Assembly: GCA_015655215.1 (NCBI GenBank)
Contig: JAATFL010000019.1
Span: forward strand, 1-63,957
Direction of reading: 5' to 3'
Length of the DNA: 63,957 bases
From: Coriobacteriia bacterium
GTDB lineage: Bacteria > Actinomycetota > Coriobacteriia > Coriobacteriales > RUG033
Shown: positions 8,563 to 17,690 of the stretch, piece by piece
Layout: every line of letters starts with the position of its first letter
Position numbering within the stretch: position 1 is the stretch's first letter
The notes under the pieces: generated by a model
What the model was told of the DNA's origin: nothing
The model's input: only the letters and a program-made list of their open reading frames with translations
Database searches by the model: none
Program-made: the position numbers and the translations under genes

Positions 8563-10164
8563 TGGACGATGATGGGGTTCTCGGTTCGGCGAGGCATCTC
8601 CGACGTCCTCGATGCCGCGTGCCTTCCGATCCCTTACGAGCAGTGCCACTTTGGCGACTCCTCCTGCGTAGAGCAGGATGGCGCAGAGAACTATCACGAT
8701 CCCGACGTCGGGCGAGTAGCCCTCCACCACGAACCACGGTATCGCGACGATGGGTGGCAGCAGCATGACGATGGTCGGGACCACGGCGTGCAGGATGAGG
8801 AGTGGGATGGCCACGCCGGCACGCCTGAGCCTCTTGGTCGAGGCGAGACGGTGCCGGGTCCTCCTATGCCAACGGCGCATGAGGATGGTCGGTGCGCTCG
8901 CCGCGAGTACGCAAAAGGCGTATCCGACATCCGTCCCGGCGTGCTCGACGACGTAGGCACTCTGGTCGACGTCATCGGCCTGGTCGCCCTCGATCAGCGA
9001 GCACACACCGGTTTCAAGTTCCTCGATGAGATCGTTTCCGACGATGCTGTCGTTCGTGTCGAAGAGCATGATGATCGCGATACCCCTTTGTGGGAATATC
9101 TGCATGTAGGATTGGTAGTTCTCGACCATGCCGCTGTGCTCTATCACCAACTCGCCGCCCGTCGTATCGATCATCCAACCCATACCATACGCCAGACCAT
9201 CGTCGATGGACGTCGTCTCGTTGAAGAGCAGACTCTGGGCGTGGTGGGAAAGAACGACCGTTCCATCGGAAGCGGTTCCCCGAGAGAGGAACATCTGCAG
9301 GTAGCGGCCCATGTCCGCCGCACTCGATTTGAGATAACCCGAAGGTATCTTCGCCCATGACCCCGTGAGGGGGTCGCCGATGTCGGTGGGTATGCTGAGA
9401 CCGAAGTAGTTGCTGTATCCAAGGATGAGGCCGCCCTCTTTCGCATCGTCATAGGTGACGTAGCTGTCGGACATGCCGAGGGGTTCGAAGATGTTCTGTT
9501 CGATGTAGTCGGCGTACGACTCTCCCGTGACGGCGGAAATGACCTCACCGAGCAGGTCGTAGTTGGCATTCGAGTACTCGAACGAACCAGGGCTCCCCGT
9601 GATCGATACGTCATCGGAGTTCTCATATGCACCGATGCCGCTCGTCTGGTTGAGGAGCTGCCGGATGGTCACGAGGTCGCCTATGGTGCTCGCGGGCAGG
9701 TACGTGCCCAGCGTCGCATCCAACTTGACCTCTCCCGCCTCGACGAGTTGCATGATCGCGACGGCGGTGAACGATTTGGAGAGCGACCCGAGGATGAATG
9801 GCTGATCGATGCCCGTGCAGATGCCGTAATGGGTGGAGTAGAGGACCTGGTTCGCATCGACGATCTCGACCGATGCACCCGGCACGTGGGTCGCCGAGAG
9901 GTTCGCCTGGAGGTACGCGTCGACGGATGCGAGCGTTTCGGCGGTCGGGTCCTTGGATTTCGTCGAGATGTGCGTGCTGGCGAAGGCCGTGCGTGTACCC
10001 AAGGAGGTGCCCGGGATCGTGACGTGCATCATCAGGGCCACGCTCAGCACGACGCACAGCGCCCTCATCGCCCATCTGAGCACGCGGTGTTTCCGGACGG
10101 GGAGACGTGCATTCGTGGAGGGCGTCTCCGGAGAGTCCAGATGCTGTCGTCGCGCTGCCTCCAT
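8533..10164 (-). CDS. Membrane-anchored beta-lactamase-fold serine hydrolase
   Basis: 543 residues. A basic N-terminus (KHRVLRWAMRALC) leads into a hydrophobic segment at about 31-50, a signal anchor. The extracytoplasmic domain has class C beta-lactamase/DD-peptidase motifs: GSLSKSFTA (Ser-x-x-Lys), FEYSNANYDLLG (Tyr-x-Asn) and IEHSGM (His-x-Gly). About three hydrophobic segments follow (from DVGYAFCVLAASAPTIL onward) with an Arg-rich linker, so the protein is held in the membrane at both ends. Likely substrates are peptidoglycan stem peptides, D-amino peptides or esters; resistance activity cannot be claimed. It lies 18 bases downstream of larC in an apparent larB-larC-hydrolase operon. It overlaps the end of the convergent MutY-like gene by 30 bases. 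Confidence 0.88.
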   Translation of the reverse strand: MEAARRQHLDSPETPSTNARLPVRKHRVLRWAMRALCVVLSVALMMHVTIPGTSLGTRTAFASTHISTKSKDPTAETLASVDAYLQANLSATHVPGASVEIVDANQVLYSTHYGICTGIDQPFILGSLSKSFTAVAIMQLVEAGEVKLDATLGTYLPASTIGDLVTIRQLLNQTSGIGAYENSDDVSITGSPGSFEYSNANYDLLGEVISAVTGESYADYIEQNIFEPLGMSDSYVTYDDAKEGGLILGYSNYFGLSIPTDIGDPLTGSWAKIPSGYLKSSAADMGRYLQMFLSRGTASDGTVVLSHHAQSLLFNETTSIDDGLAYGMGWMIDTTGGELVIEHSGMVENYQSYMQIFPQRGIAIIMLFDTNDSIVGNDLIEELETGVCSLIEGDQADDVDQSAYVVEHAGTDVGYAFCVLAASAPTILMRRWHRRTRHRLASTKRLRRAGVAIPLLILHAVVPTIVMLLPPIVAIPWFVVEGYSPDVGIVIVLCAILLYAGGVAKVALLVRDRKARGIEDVGDASPNREPHHRPSRHRRGPDV

Positions 10165-10182
10165 GAAACGGTCATCCCCTCG

Positions 10183-11526
10183 CTATGCGTTATCCGTCCC
10201 GCTTGACGGGAGACGGTCGCCCATCATGCGGTCGGCTTCGTCGGCAAGTCCCGTCGCCATGCGTGCATAGGGGGAATCTCCATCGCCGAGGAGGCTCGCG
10301 ACATCGTCGGCCTCCGGGCGCACCCAGCACCGCGAGGTCTTGCCGTCTGCGTCCTGGACGCACATCGACTTGAAGCGCACCCTCCCATGCGAGGTAACGA
10401 GTTCGTCCTCGCCCCGGTCGGCAACATACCGTTCCAGGTAGGAGCGTCGAACGCCCAGCGTTCCCGTGACGAGTTGGATGTGCTTGGCGAGACGGTCGAC
10501 ATCGAGCGGTTGCACGAGTACCCGTAGCCCGATGCCGATGCGCCCCTTCTTCATCGCGAGAGGTTCCTGCCACACATCGAGCGCCCCCTCTGAGAGTATC
10601 TCGTCGCAGGCGAAGGAGGCGGCTTCGCCTGAGAGGTGGTCGAGGTTCGCCTCGAGCAGGAAGACACCTTCGACGTGGTCGATCGGGCTCGGGGCATCGC
10701 CTGGGAGAGAAGACGAGCGGAACGGCGGGTCCGACGTGTCGAGTGACGAGCCCATGATCGCGGTGAGAACGTTGGGAACGCCCGGAAGCTGACGTGATCC
10801 CGCACCGCATCCCACGGCGAGGGGGCGCATCGGTGGCAAGGGTCCCCAGTCACTCACCATGTCAGCGACGAGTGCGGCGCCTGTGGGGGTGGTGAGTTCA
10901 CCGTGCGCGCATCCTGCCTCCGCAGGGAGCCCGAGGATGAGTCGCGCCGTCGCCGGTGCGGGTACGGGTAGGATGCCGTGCTCGCAGGTGAGGGTTCCGC
11001 TTCCGACGGCGATCGGCGTCGCGGTCACCCTGAGGGTGTCGTGCGTGATGTTGCGGGACTCGTCCCCATGGGGCATCTCGAGCGCGCAGCGGAGGAGGGA
11101 GCATCCTACGATGTCGACGATCGAGTCGAGTGCGCCCACCTCGTGGAAGTGCACCTCCTCCACGGACGTGCCGTGAATCCGCGCCTCGACCTCGGCGATG
11201 CGCGAGAAGCTGGAAAGGGCGTACGCGCGGGCCCGCGCGGGAAGACTCGAGTCCTCGATGAGTTTCCGGATCCCCTCCCAAGAACGGTGCCCGTGGGCAT
11301 GGGCATCGTGCATCTCCGTCGGCTGCTCGCTCACCTCCAGATGGGGAGCCAGGATACCCTCGCGCAGCACCTGGGTGCGGATGACCCTGACTTCGGGGAC
11401 GAGCGACGCGAGGTCGGCTTGCAGGCGGGCAAGGGTATAGGCCCCGGTCTGCTCGGCGACGTCGAGCAGAGCCGCGAGGAGCTTGTCTCCGGAGACACCG
11501 GTGGAGAGGTCGAGGTGGATGATCAT
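10183..11526 (-). CDS. larC: LarC, nickel insertion enzyme of the nickel-pincer cofactor
   Basis: 447 residues beginning MIIHLDLSTGVSGDKLLAALLD, the conserved LarC start (usual form: LDxxxGISGDMxLGALLDLG). A His-rich stretch (HDAHAHGHRS, about 74-83), the EVHFHEVGALDSIVDIVG motif and the GILPVPAPAT motif are all present. LarC uses CTP to insert Ni into pyridinium-3,5-bisthiocarboxylic acid mononucleotide, making the cofactor of lactate racemase LarA and relatives. It is one continuous frame here, unlike the frameshifted larC1/larC2 of Lactiplantibacillus plantarum. It overlaps larB by four bases (ATGA). Neither larE nor larA is in the window. Nickel use also fits the [NiFe] hydrogenase 3 kb away. 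Confidence 0.94.
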   Translation of the reverse strand: MIIHLDLSTGVSGDKLLAALLDVAEQTGAYTLARLQADLASLVPEVRVIRTQVLREGILAPHLEVSEQPTEMHDAHAHGHRSWEGIRKLIEDSSLPARARAYALSSFSRIAEVEARIHGTSVEEVHFHEVGALDSIVDIVGCSLLRCALEMPHGDESRNITHDTLRVTATPIAVGSGTLTCEHGILPVPAPATARLILGLPAEAGCAHGELTTPTGAALVADMVSDWGPLPPMRPLAVGCGAGSRQLPGVPNVLTAIMGSSLDTSDPPFRSSSLPGDAPSPIDHVEGVFLLEANLDHLSGEAASFACDEILSEGALDVWQEPLAMKKGRIGIGLRVLVQPLDVDRLAKHIQLVTGTLGVRRSYLERYVADRGEDELVTSHGRVRFKSMCVQDADGKTSRCWVRPEADDVASLLGDGDSPYARMATGLADEADRMMGDRLPSSGTDNA

Positions 11527-12452
11527 CGGCGCCCACCCGTGGCTTTCCCGTGGTCGTGGCGGGCGGTGGGCGCTGCGGCCGCTGGGTCCTCAACGGTGGG
11601 TGCGCCATCGGTCTTGGGACACTCTGCGAACCGCGCCGGAGGGACGTTGACGCGATGGGCGCATTGGCCTGCGCCAAACCCGTTGTCGATGTTGACGACC
11701 GACACGCCTCCGGCGCAGGAGGTGAGCATGCCGAGAAGGGCGGCGATCCCCCCGAGGCACGCCCCGTACCCCACGCTCGTGGGGACGGCGAACACGGGGA
11801 CATCGACGAGTCCGGCGATGAGCGAGGGCAAGGCCCCCTCGAACCCGGCGACCACCACGATCGCGTGGGCGCTTCTGAGCAACTCCTCGCGGTCGAGCAC
11901 TCGGTGCACGCCGGCGATCCCGATGTCGCGCAACAAGGTCACATGCGATCCCATCAACCGGGCGGTGAGTGCGGCCTCCTCCGCCACGGGGAGGTCGCTC
12001 GTGCCGGCGCAGCAGACGACCACGTGTCCCTGGCCCCCAGCGAGCAGGTCATCAATATCGCAGGGGGCGGTCGCCGGGGGCGTCTCGACCGGTGCGCCCG
12101 CCCCGGGGACCCCTGCACCGACGGACGCGGCGATGACGGAGTCCCCCATCGCGTCGAGAGAGACCTGGGCGTCGGATGTGAGACCAAGGGGGTCACCCTG
12201 CTCCCAACGACGGTCCACGATGAGCAATCGAGACCGGGGCGCCCAATGGGCGTCGGGGACGACGGCCCGCACGGCCGCGGCACAGGCCGCATCGGTCCTG
12301 GTGGCGAGGACGACGGGGGAGTGGTCGAGCAGGTCGCACATGATTCCCACGACCTGCGCGGGAGTCTTGCCTGCCGCGTACACCACTTCGGGAAAGCCGC
12401 AGCGTGCGGTTCGCCCGAGATCGGGTGTCGCGTAACCGGAAACATCGTTCAT
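11523..12452 (-). CDS. larB: LarB, pyridinium-3,5-biscarboxylate mononucleotide synthase
   Basis: 309 residues. The C-terminal half is PurE-like: HVVVCCAGTSDLPVAEEAALTA, then IGIAGVHRVLD, VVVAGFEGALPSLIAGLVDVPVFAVPTSVGYG and VVNIDNGFGAG, all characteristic of LarB. LarB carboxylates and hydrolyses nicotinic acid adenine dinucleotide, the first step of nickel-pincer cofactor synthesis. The start has CAGGAGA six bases upstream. It is the first gene of a minus-strand unit and is divergent from pheA with a 90-base shared upstream region. An insertion around residues 112-130 (GAGVPGAGAPVETPPATAP) is Pro/Gly-rich and probably a surface loop. Confidence 0.94.
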   Translation of the reverse strand: MNDVSGYATPDLGRTARCGFPEVVYAAGKTPAQVVGIMCDLLDHSPVVLATRTDAACAAAVRAVVPDAHWAPRSRLLIVDRRWEQGDPLGLTSDAQVSLDAMGDSVIAASVGAGVPGAGAPVETPPATAPCDIDDLLAGGQGHVVVCCAGTSDLPVAEEAALTARLMGSHVTLLRDIGIAGVHRVLDREELLRSAHAIVVVAGFEGALPSLIAGLVDVPVFAVPTSVGYGACLGGIAALLGMLTSCAGGVSVVNIDNGFGAGQCAHRVNVPPARFAECPKTDGAPTVEDPAAAAPTARHDHGKATGGRR

Positions 12453-12542
12453 ATGGCATCTCCTGAGGGCTGTCGTGTAGCGGAGGGGTCTACACTATCG
12501 GTCACCATGTCGCTATTCCTCGGCACGCGAAAGGGTATCACC

Positions 12543-13406
12543 ATGAGCAGCGATTCTCCAGCTACATATGCGTTTCTCGGGCCCGAAGGCACCTTCTCCG
12601 ATGCGGCTGCACGAGGGTTCATGCGACGGCGGGGGGATGACGGTGCATCTCGCCTCGCTTGCGCGTCGATCGCCGATGTCTTCGAGGCCGTCGATCGTGG
12701 TCGCGCCACCTACGGTGTCGTTCCGGTCGAGAACGCCCTAGAGGGGGGAGTGAGTGCCACGCTCGACGCGCTCGCCTTCACTTCTCGCGCTCAGATACTG
12801 GCCGAATTGGTGCTCGACGTCCACCAGAACCTCGTCGTCGCGCCAGGTGCCTCACTCGCCGACGTGCGCGCGATCGTCTCGCATCCTCAGGCTACGGCGC
12901 AGTGCCGGCGCTATCTCCAGATGAACCTGCCGGGGCGTGAGATCCGTGCCTGCAACTCCACGAGCGATTCCGTGCAAGCCGCCATGGAGGACCCCTCGGT
13001 CGCGGGTATCGGCACGGTGCTCGCCGCCCATCTGCACGGTGCCCTGGTGGTCGCCGAGAGCATCGAGGACCATCTCGCCAACCAAACGCGCTTCCTGCTC
13101 GTGGGGCGGGGTCGCCCGGTCTCCTCTGGCGATGACAAGACCTCGCTCGCCCTCTTCATGCAGGAGGATCGTCCCGGCGTGCTCAACATGATCCTCTTCG
13201 AGTTCGCATATGCCGGCATCAACCTCACGATGATCCAGTCCCGGCCCACGAAGGAGGCTCTCGGGATGTATATGTTCTTCATCGACCTCACGGGACACGC
13301 CGACGACGTCCACGTTCGCACGGCCCTCGACTGCCTGCGCCTCAAGCTTCGCGAGGTGCGCGTGCTCGGTAGCTATCCGGTCGACCGGGGGTCCATGGGC
13401 GCGTAG
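12543..13406 (+). CDS. pheA: Prephenate dehydratase (PheA, PDT plus ACT domains)
   Basis: 287 residues. The PDT domain opens YAFLGPEGTFSDAAA and contains YGVVPVENALEGGVSATLD and SHPQATAQCRRYL. The conserved catalytic T-R-F of the family is present in ANQTRFLLVG. The C-terminal ACT domain (KTSLALFMQEDRPGVLNMIL, then NLTMIQSRPTKE) binds phenylalanine for feedback control. It converts prephenate to phenylpyruvate in Phe synthesis. No chorismate mutase domain is fused. ATG 12543 has GAAAGGG upstream; an in-frame ATG at 12507 is possible but lacks a well placed ribosome site. The gene is divergent from larB. Confidence 0.95.
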   Translation: MSSDSPATYAFLGPEGTFSDAAARGFMRRRGDDGASRLACASIADVFEAVDRGRATYGVVPVENALEGGVSATLDALAFTSRAQILAELVLDVHQNLVVAPGASLADVRAIVSHPQATAQCRRYLQMNLPGREIRACNSTSDSVQAAMEDPSVAGIGTVLAAHLHGALVVAESIEDHLANQTRFLLVGRGRPVSSGDDKTSLALFMQEDRPGVLNMILFEFAYAGINLTMIQSRPTKEALGMYMFFIDLTGHADDVHVRTALDCLRLKLREVRVLGSYPVDRGSMGA

Positions 13407-13579
13407 GCCTCGCCGTCGGCCGTTCGGCGATCTTCGCGTGAATCGCGCGCGGATGTCATTCCTGGTGGCGAACGTCTACCTTGGGACGCGCACTGCCCAT
13501 CGACGAGGTCTTCTTGGCTGCAACGTGACCGTGCAGCCGATGGCGAGGCCGCCTGACCTGACGATGAGAGGGGAGCACC

Positions 13580-14119
13580 ATGGATTTTGAGCATTCACAG
13601 ACGAAGAGGAACCTTGAGACCGCCTTTGCCGGTGAGTCCCAGGCAGCCACCAAGTACGGCTACTACGCATCCCGGGCGAAGAAGGACGGCTTCGTCCAGA
13701 TCCAGGGCATCTTCAACGAGACGAGTGGCAACGAACGTGAACACGCGAAGCTCTGGTTCAAGCTCCTGCACGACGGCGACGTCCCCTCGACGCCGGAGAA
13801 CCTTCGCGACGCGGCGGCTGGTGAGCACTACGAGTGGAGCGAGATGTACCGTGGGTTCGCCGATACGGCTCGCGCCGAGGGGTTCGAGGACATCGCCACG
13901 CGGTTCGAAGGTGTCCTGTCCGTCGAGAAGGTGCACGAGGAACGCTATCTCAAGCTTCTCGACCGCCTCGAGAAGGGCGAGGCCTTCAAGCGTGGTGACC
14001 TCGTGGCGTGGAAGTGCAACAATTGCGGGTACACCCACATCGGCAAGCAGGCCCCCGATGTCTGCCCGGTTTGCGCTCACCCACGGGAGTACTTCGAGGT
14101 ACGAGCCGAGAACTACTAA
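13580..14119 (+). CDS. rbr: Rubrerythrin
   Basis: 179 residues. The ferritin-like diiron domain carries Glu/His ligand segments [42 protein letters not shown] and [11 protein letters not shown]. The C-terminal rubredoxin domain has [10 protein letters not shown] and [11 protein letters not shown], four Cys for one Fe. Rubrerythrin reduces hydrogen peroxide with NAD(P)H-derived electrons and protects anaerobes from oxygen. GAGAGGGGAG precedes ATG 13580. It appears monocistronic, followed about 76 bases on by a terminator-like hairpin. Length and motifs are typical of the family. Confidence 0.97.
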   Translation: MDFEHSQTKRNLETAFAGESQAATKYGYYASRAKKDGFVQIQGIFNETSGNEREHAKLWFKLLHDGDVPSTPENLRDAAAGEHYEWSEMYRGFADTARAEGFEDIATRFEGVLSVEKVHEERYLKLLDRLEKGEAFKRGDLVAWKCNNCGYTHIGKQAPDVCPVCAHPREYFEVRAENY

Positions 14120-14195
14120 CGACGTGGATGCGTGATGTGCGTCGCCGGTGCCATCGTCGTCTTTGCGACCCAAGAGTAGATAACGTTTTCTCATG

Positions 14196-14223
14196 CGGGG
14201 CGCCTGATTCGTCAGGGGCCCCG
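14196..14223 (+). terminator. Hairpin downstream of rubrerythrin
   Basis: CGGGGCGCCTGA, loop TTCG, TCAGGGGCCCCG: 12 pairs with a single mismatch and a UUCG tetraloop. It lacks a U-run, as do most hairpins in this window. It probably ends the rbr transcript. Confidence 0.55.
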
Positions 14224-14752
14224 TGCGTATGAAGGAAATGCGCATATTTCAATATGTCAAGAGGCCTTCTCACATAAAGTGTCTCTGCGATGCTTCACCG
14301 GAACGAGATTTATGCGCATCGTTGACACCAAACCGTTTACAACTGAATATGCACCGTTGGCATCGTTACCTGCACAATTATTGAAAAAGACAGCTGATTC
14401 GAGCTGCCGGCCCATGGATTTCACGTCGGGGTTACGATATCGTCATATTCGTGTTACCAAAGAAATTTAATTCACACTATCGTCCTGTTTACGTTAAAGC
14501 CCACACCGCTCGCCGAGCATCAAGAGAAGATACATCGTAATTGATTCACGATACTTGAGTATGGACGGCAGCAGGGGTGACTCCTATGCACACATACACG
14601 ATCAGGTGATTCGCCGTAAAGGATTCCACCACGGTCCATGTCGCTGCCTGCCCCTCGCTCGCGTTCGGTCCCGCACATCCGAGTAGGATGATCGTCGGGA
14701 CCACAGGTTCGGAACAGGGATTGTCGGAATGGGCATAAGCCCAAATACATCC
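14224..14752. other. AT-rich spacer upstream of the hydrogenase operon
   Basis: About 530 bases with no supportable gene. Bases 14225-14560 are markedly richer in A and T than the rest of the window (for example runs near 14380-14395 and 14455-14480). Short frames here have no ribosome site and no recognisable product. The stretch probably holds the hydrogenase promoter, regulatory sites, or the remnant of an acquired segment. Confidence 0.6.
14322..14350 (+). promoter_or_regulatory. Possible sigma-A-type promoter in the AT-rich spacer
   Basis: TTGACA at 14322-14327, 17 bases, then GAATAT at 14345-14350. The -35 is perfect but the -10 is poor. It points toward the hydrogenase genes but would leave a leader of about 400 bases. 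Confidence 0.3.
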
Positions 14753-14766
14753 AAGGAGGTGTGCGT

Positions 14767-16005
14767 ATGACGACAGAAGAGTCAACCATCAGCCCGCTTC
14801 AGGCTCGGCTTGATGCCCGCGGGGTGTCACGCCGAACGTTCTTGAAGTTCTGCGTGGCCATCGCTGTGATGGCCGGTCTGGGTAAGGCCGCGGCTCCAGA
14901 TGTTGCCCAGGCACTGGAGAAGAGCACGTCAGGGAAGCTGCTGCCGGTGGTGTGGCTCGAGTTGGCGTCCTGCTCAGGTTGCACTGAGTCGACGGCACAG
15001 GTGACCACTCCGGACATCGCGTCGGTCGTTTTGGAGCTTATCTCGCTTAACTACTCCGAGACGTTGAGCGCCGCTGCCGGGGTCTCGCTGGACAAGGCCC
15101 GTACGGATACCATCGCCGCCGGAGGTTACGTGGCGGTCATCGAGGGCGCCGTCGTTCGCGGATGGGACGGCAACGGTCTGCGCATCGGAGGCATGAAGGG
15201 CACCGATCTGGTCAAGGAGACCTGCGAGAAGGCCGATGCGGTCATCGCCGTCGGTTCCTGTGCGGTCGATGGCGGCTGGCAAGCCGGCTACCCCAACCCC
15301 GCCGATTGCTGTGGCGTCACCGAGTTCCTCAAGGCCGAGGGCATCTCGGTGCCCATCATCAACATCCCCACCTGCCCGGTCAACCCGGATTGGCTCGTCG
15401 CCGTCCTCGTCGACTACATCATGCTGGGGAAGCTGCCCGAGCTTGACGACAAGAACATGCCTTCCCTCATCTTCGGGGAGAGTATCCATGACAACTGCCC
15501 ACGCCGTGGCCACTTCGAGAACGGCGAGTTCGTCTACCAGTTCGGTTCCGTCGAGGAGGAGAAGGGCTACTGTCTCTACGCTGTGGGTTGCAAGGGCCCC
15601 CAGACGTATGCCAAGTGCCCCATCACTCGCTGGAACGAGTCCATCTCCTGGTGCGTCGAGGCAGGTTCCCCCTGCATCGGATGCGCCAACGCCGACCCTA
15701 CGCGCACCACGCGCAACTGGGTCGATACGATGACCCCCTTCCTCAAGCGCCAGCGCAACATGCGCATCGGCGACCTCTACTTCCAGGCCGCACCGGTCGC
15801 AGCGACCGTCACCGGCATCGTGGCCGCCGCTCTCGTGTGCCATGGTTTCGGCATGAAGGCGGCCGGCCGCACGAAGGGTGGCGCCGACTTCGAGCCGATT
15901 CGCACCTATGACGCCAAGAAGCTCAAGCAGGCGGGCAAGGAAGCCCCCACCACGCCCATCAACGAAGGTAACGTTGAGAAATTCACGAAAGGAGGGGATG
16001 AGTGA
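14767..16005 (+). CDS. [NiFe] hydrogenase small subunit (Tat-exported)
   Basis: 412 residues. The twin-arginine signal is SRRTFLKFCVAIAVMAGLG (about residues 18-37), so the enzyme acts outside the membrane. Proximal cluster ligands are ASCSGCTES, GSCAVDGG and IPTCPVNPDW. The distal and medial cluster ligands are IHDNCPRRG, LYAVGCKGPQ, CPITRWN, SWCVEAGSPCIGCA. A C-terminal hydrophobic helix (APVAATVTGIVAAALVCHG) anchors it. The proximal motif lacks the additional cysteines of oxygen-tolerant enzymes. It belongs to group 1 uptake hydrogenases; assignment to the coriobacterial subgroup 1i is my inference. ATG 14767 is six bases from AAGGAGGT; the GTG at 14761 directly abuts that site and is less likely. 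Confidence 0.96.
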   Translation: MTTEESTISPLQARLDARGVSRRTFLKFCVAIAVMAGLGKAAAPDVAQALEKSTSGKLLPVVWLELASCSGCTESTAQVTTPDIASVVLELISLNYSETLSAAAGVSLDKARTDTIAAGGYVAVIEGAVVRGWDGNGLRIGGMKGTDLVKETCEKADAVIAVGSCAVDGGWQAGYPNPADCCGVTEFLKAEGISVPIINIPTCPVNPDWLVAVLVDYIMLGKLPELDDKNMPSLIFGESIHDNCPRRGHFENGEFVYQFGSVEEEKGYCLYAVGCKGPQTYAKCPITRWNESISWCVEAGSPCIGCANADPTRTTRNWVDTMTPFLKRQRNMRIGDLYFQAAPVAATVTGIVAAALVCHGFGMKAAGRTKGGADFEPIRTYDAKKLKQAGKEAPTTPINEGNVEKFTKGGDE

Positions 16006-17687
16006 TGACGAGATCGGTTATCGATCCGATTTCCCGCATCGAGGGTCACCTCCGCATCGAGATGGAGGTCACCAACGGTAAGGTCACCGACGCGTGGGCA
16101 TCGGGTGGTCTTTTCCGCGGCATGGAGCTTGTCCTTCAGGGCCGTACGCCAACCGATGCCAGCTACATCGCGCAGCGCGTCTGCGGTGTCTGCCCGGTTT
16201 CCCACTGCCACGCCGCCACCTATGCCGCAGAGGACATGTACGGCATCACCATCCCCAACGGAGCCCGTCTCATCCGCAACATGGTCGAGTGCTCGCAGTT
16301 CCTGCACTCGCACATCCTCTGGTTCTACAACCTCTATGCCTTGGACTTCGTCAACCCGATAAACGCCCTCAAGGCCGACATCGCCGACACGGCGTCCCTT
16401 GCGGTTGCCGCTGGAACGTCGGGCGCCGACTTCGCGGGGGTGGCCAACCGTCTCTCCGCATTCGCGGAGAACGGGCAGCTCTCCATCTTCACAGGTAACT
16501 GGTTCGACGCGACCGTGGGTGGCTCGGCTGCCTACAAGCTACCCGCCGAGCTCGACCTCATCGCCACGACCCACTACCTTGAGGCCCTACGGTACCAGGC
16601 CGAGGCATCCCAGATATCCGCGGCCCTCGGTGGCAAGATGCCCCATATCATGAGTTCCATCCCCGGTGGTACCACGTTCGTCCCCACCGAGGACAAGCTG
16701 GGCGACATCTACTACCGTGCCAAGGAGGTCCGTGACTGGGTCAAGGGGACGATGCTCCCCGACACGCTCGCCATCGCCCCGTACTATCTCGACGAGTTCA
16801 CCGTGGGCCACGGCCCTGGCCGCTTCGCGGCATGGGGCGTCTTCGACAAGGCATCGATGGATCCCGCTGAGCGCTACCTGCCCTCTGGCATGCTCGACGT
16901 CAACCTCAACCTCACCGACCCCGATGAGACCAAGTTCCTCGAGTACATCGACCACTCGTACTACGATGGGACCGGTGGGCTCAACCCGCGCGAGGGTGTG
17001 ACCAAGCCGCTCTACAAGGATTACGACGTCAAGGACCGATATTCGTGGACGAAGGCTCCTCGTTACGATGGCAAGACCTACGAGGTCGGTGGTGTCTCCC
17101 GCATGCTCGTCGCGTACAAGCGCGGCGTCAAGGACGTCGTCACCTACGTCGATGCGCTGGCCGATGTCCTCAAGAAGGCCGCGCCTGCCGTCTTTGGAAA
17201 CGCCTCCGAGAAGGACCTGCTCCTCGCCCTGGACACGACCCTCGGCCGTGCCGCCGTCCGCAACTACGAGACGCTGTACGTCGCCGATCTGCTCGTGAGC
17301 CTCACGGAGGAGCTCATCACCGCCCTCAAGGAGGGTGATGCCTCCACGTTCACCGAGCATGGGACGGGCAACGGCGAGGGCGTTGGGATGTGGGAGGCCC
17401 CCCGAGGTGCGCTCTACCACTTCGAGCGTGTCAAGAACGACAAGATCACCGCATACCAGGAGATCGTCCCCACTACATGGAACGTCTCGCCACGCGGTGC
17501 GGATGACACCCCCGGACCCATCGAGGAAGCCCTCGTCGGCCTTACCGTCGACGATCCCGAGAAGCCCATCGAAGCCTTGCGTTGCGTCCACAGCTTCGAT
17601 CCTTGCGTCGCCTGCTCCGTGCACGTGAGCGAACCTGCCACGGGCAAGCAGTTCAACACCGTAACGAGCCCTTGGGGGGTGAGGTAG
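16005..17687 (+). CDS. [NiFe] hydrogenase large catalytic subunit
   Basis: 560 residues. Ni-Fe site ligands are in RVCGVCPVSHCHAA near the N-terminus and in SFDPCVACSVH near the C-terminus. The 17-residue tail beyond that His (VSEPATGKQFNTVTSPW and the rest) is the peptide removed by the maturation protease encoded two genes downstream. The start overlaps the small-subunit stop by one base (TGATG) with GGAGGGG just upstream, so the two subunits are translationally coupled. With the small subunit it oxidises hydrogen at the outer face and passes electrons to the cytochrome b. No hyp maturation genes are in the window. Confidence 0.97.
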   Translation: MTRSVIDPISRIEGHLRIEMEVTNGKVTDAWASGGLFRGMELVLQGRTPTDASYIAQRVCGVCPVSHCHAATYAAEDMYGITIPNGARLIRNMVECSQFLHSHILWFYNLYALDFVNPINALKADIADTASLAVAAGTSGADFAGVANRLSAFAENGQLSIFTGNWFDATVGGSAAYKLPAELDLIATTHYLEALRYQAEASQISAALGGKMPHIMSSIPGGTTFVPTEDKLGDIYYRAKEVRDWVKGTMLPDTLAIAPYYLDEFTVGHGPGRFAAWGVFDKASMDPAERYLPSGMLDVNLNLTDPDETKFLEYIDHSYYDGTGGLNPREGVTKPLYKDYDVKDRYSWTKAPRYDGKTYEVGGVSRMLVAYKRGVKDVVTYVDALADVLKKAAPAVFGNASEKDLLLALDTTLGRAAVRNYETLYVADLLVSLTEELITALKEGDASTFTEHGTGNGEGVGMWEAPRGALYHFERVKNDKITAYQEIVPTTWNVSPRGADDTPGPIEEALVGLTVDDPEKPIEALRCVHSFDPCVACSVHVSEPATGKQFNTVTSPWGVR

Positions 17688-17690
17688 ACC

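Noticed and set aside
11550-12542. Upstream in-frame extension of pheA running antisense through larB
   Set aside because: The opposite strand encodes a complete LarB with conserved motifs; the extension is an open frame caused by high GC, and pheA has a good start at 12543.
14279-14470. 63-codon ORF in the AT-rich spacer
   Set aside because: No ribosome site and no recognisable features; kept as intergenic.
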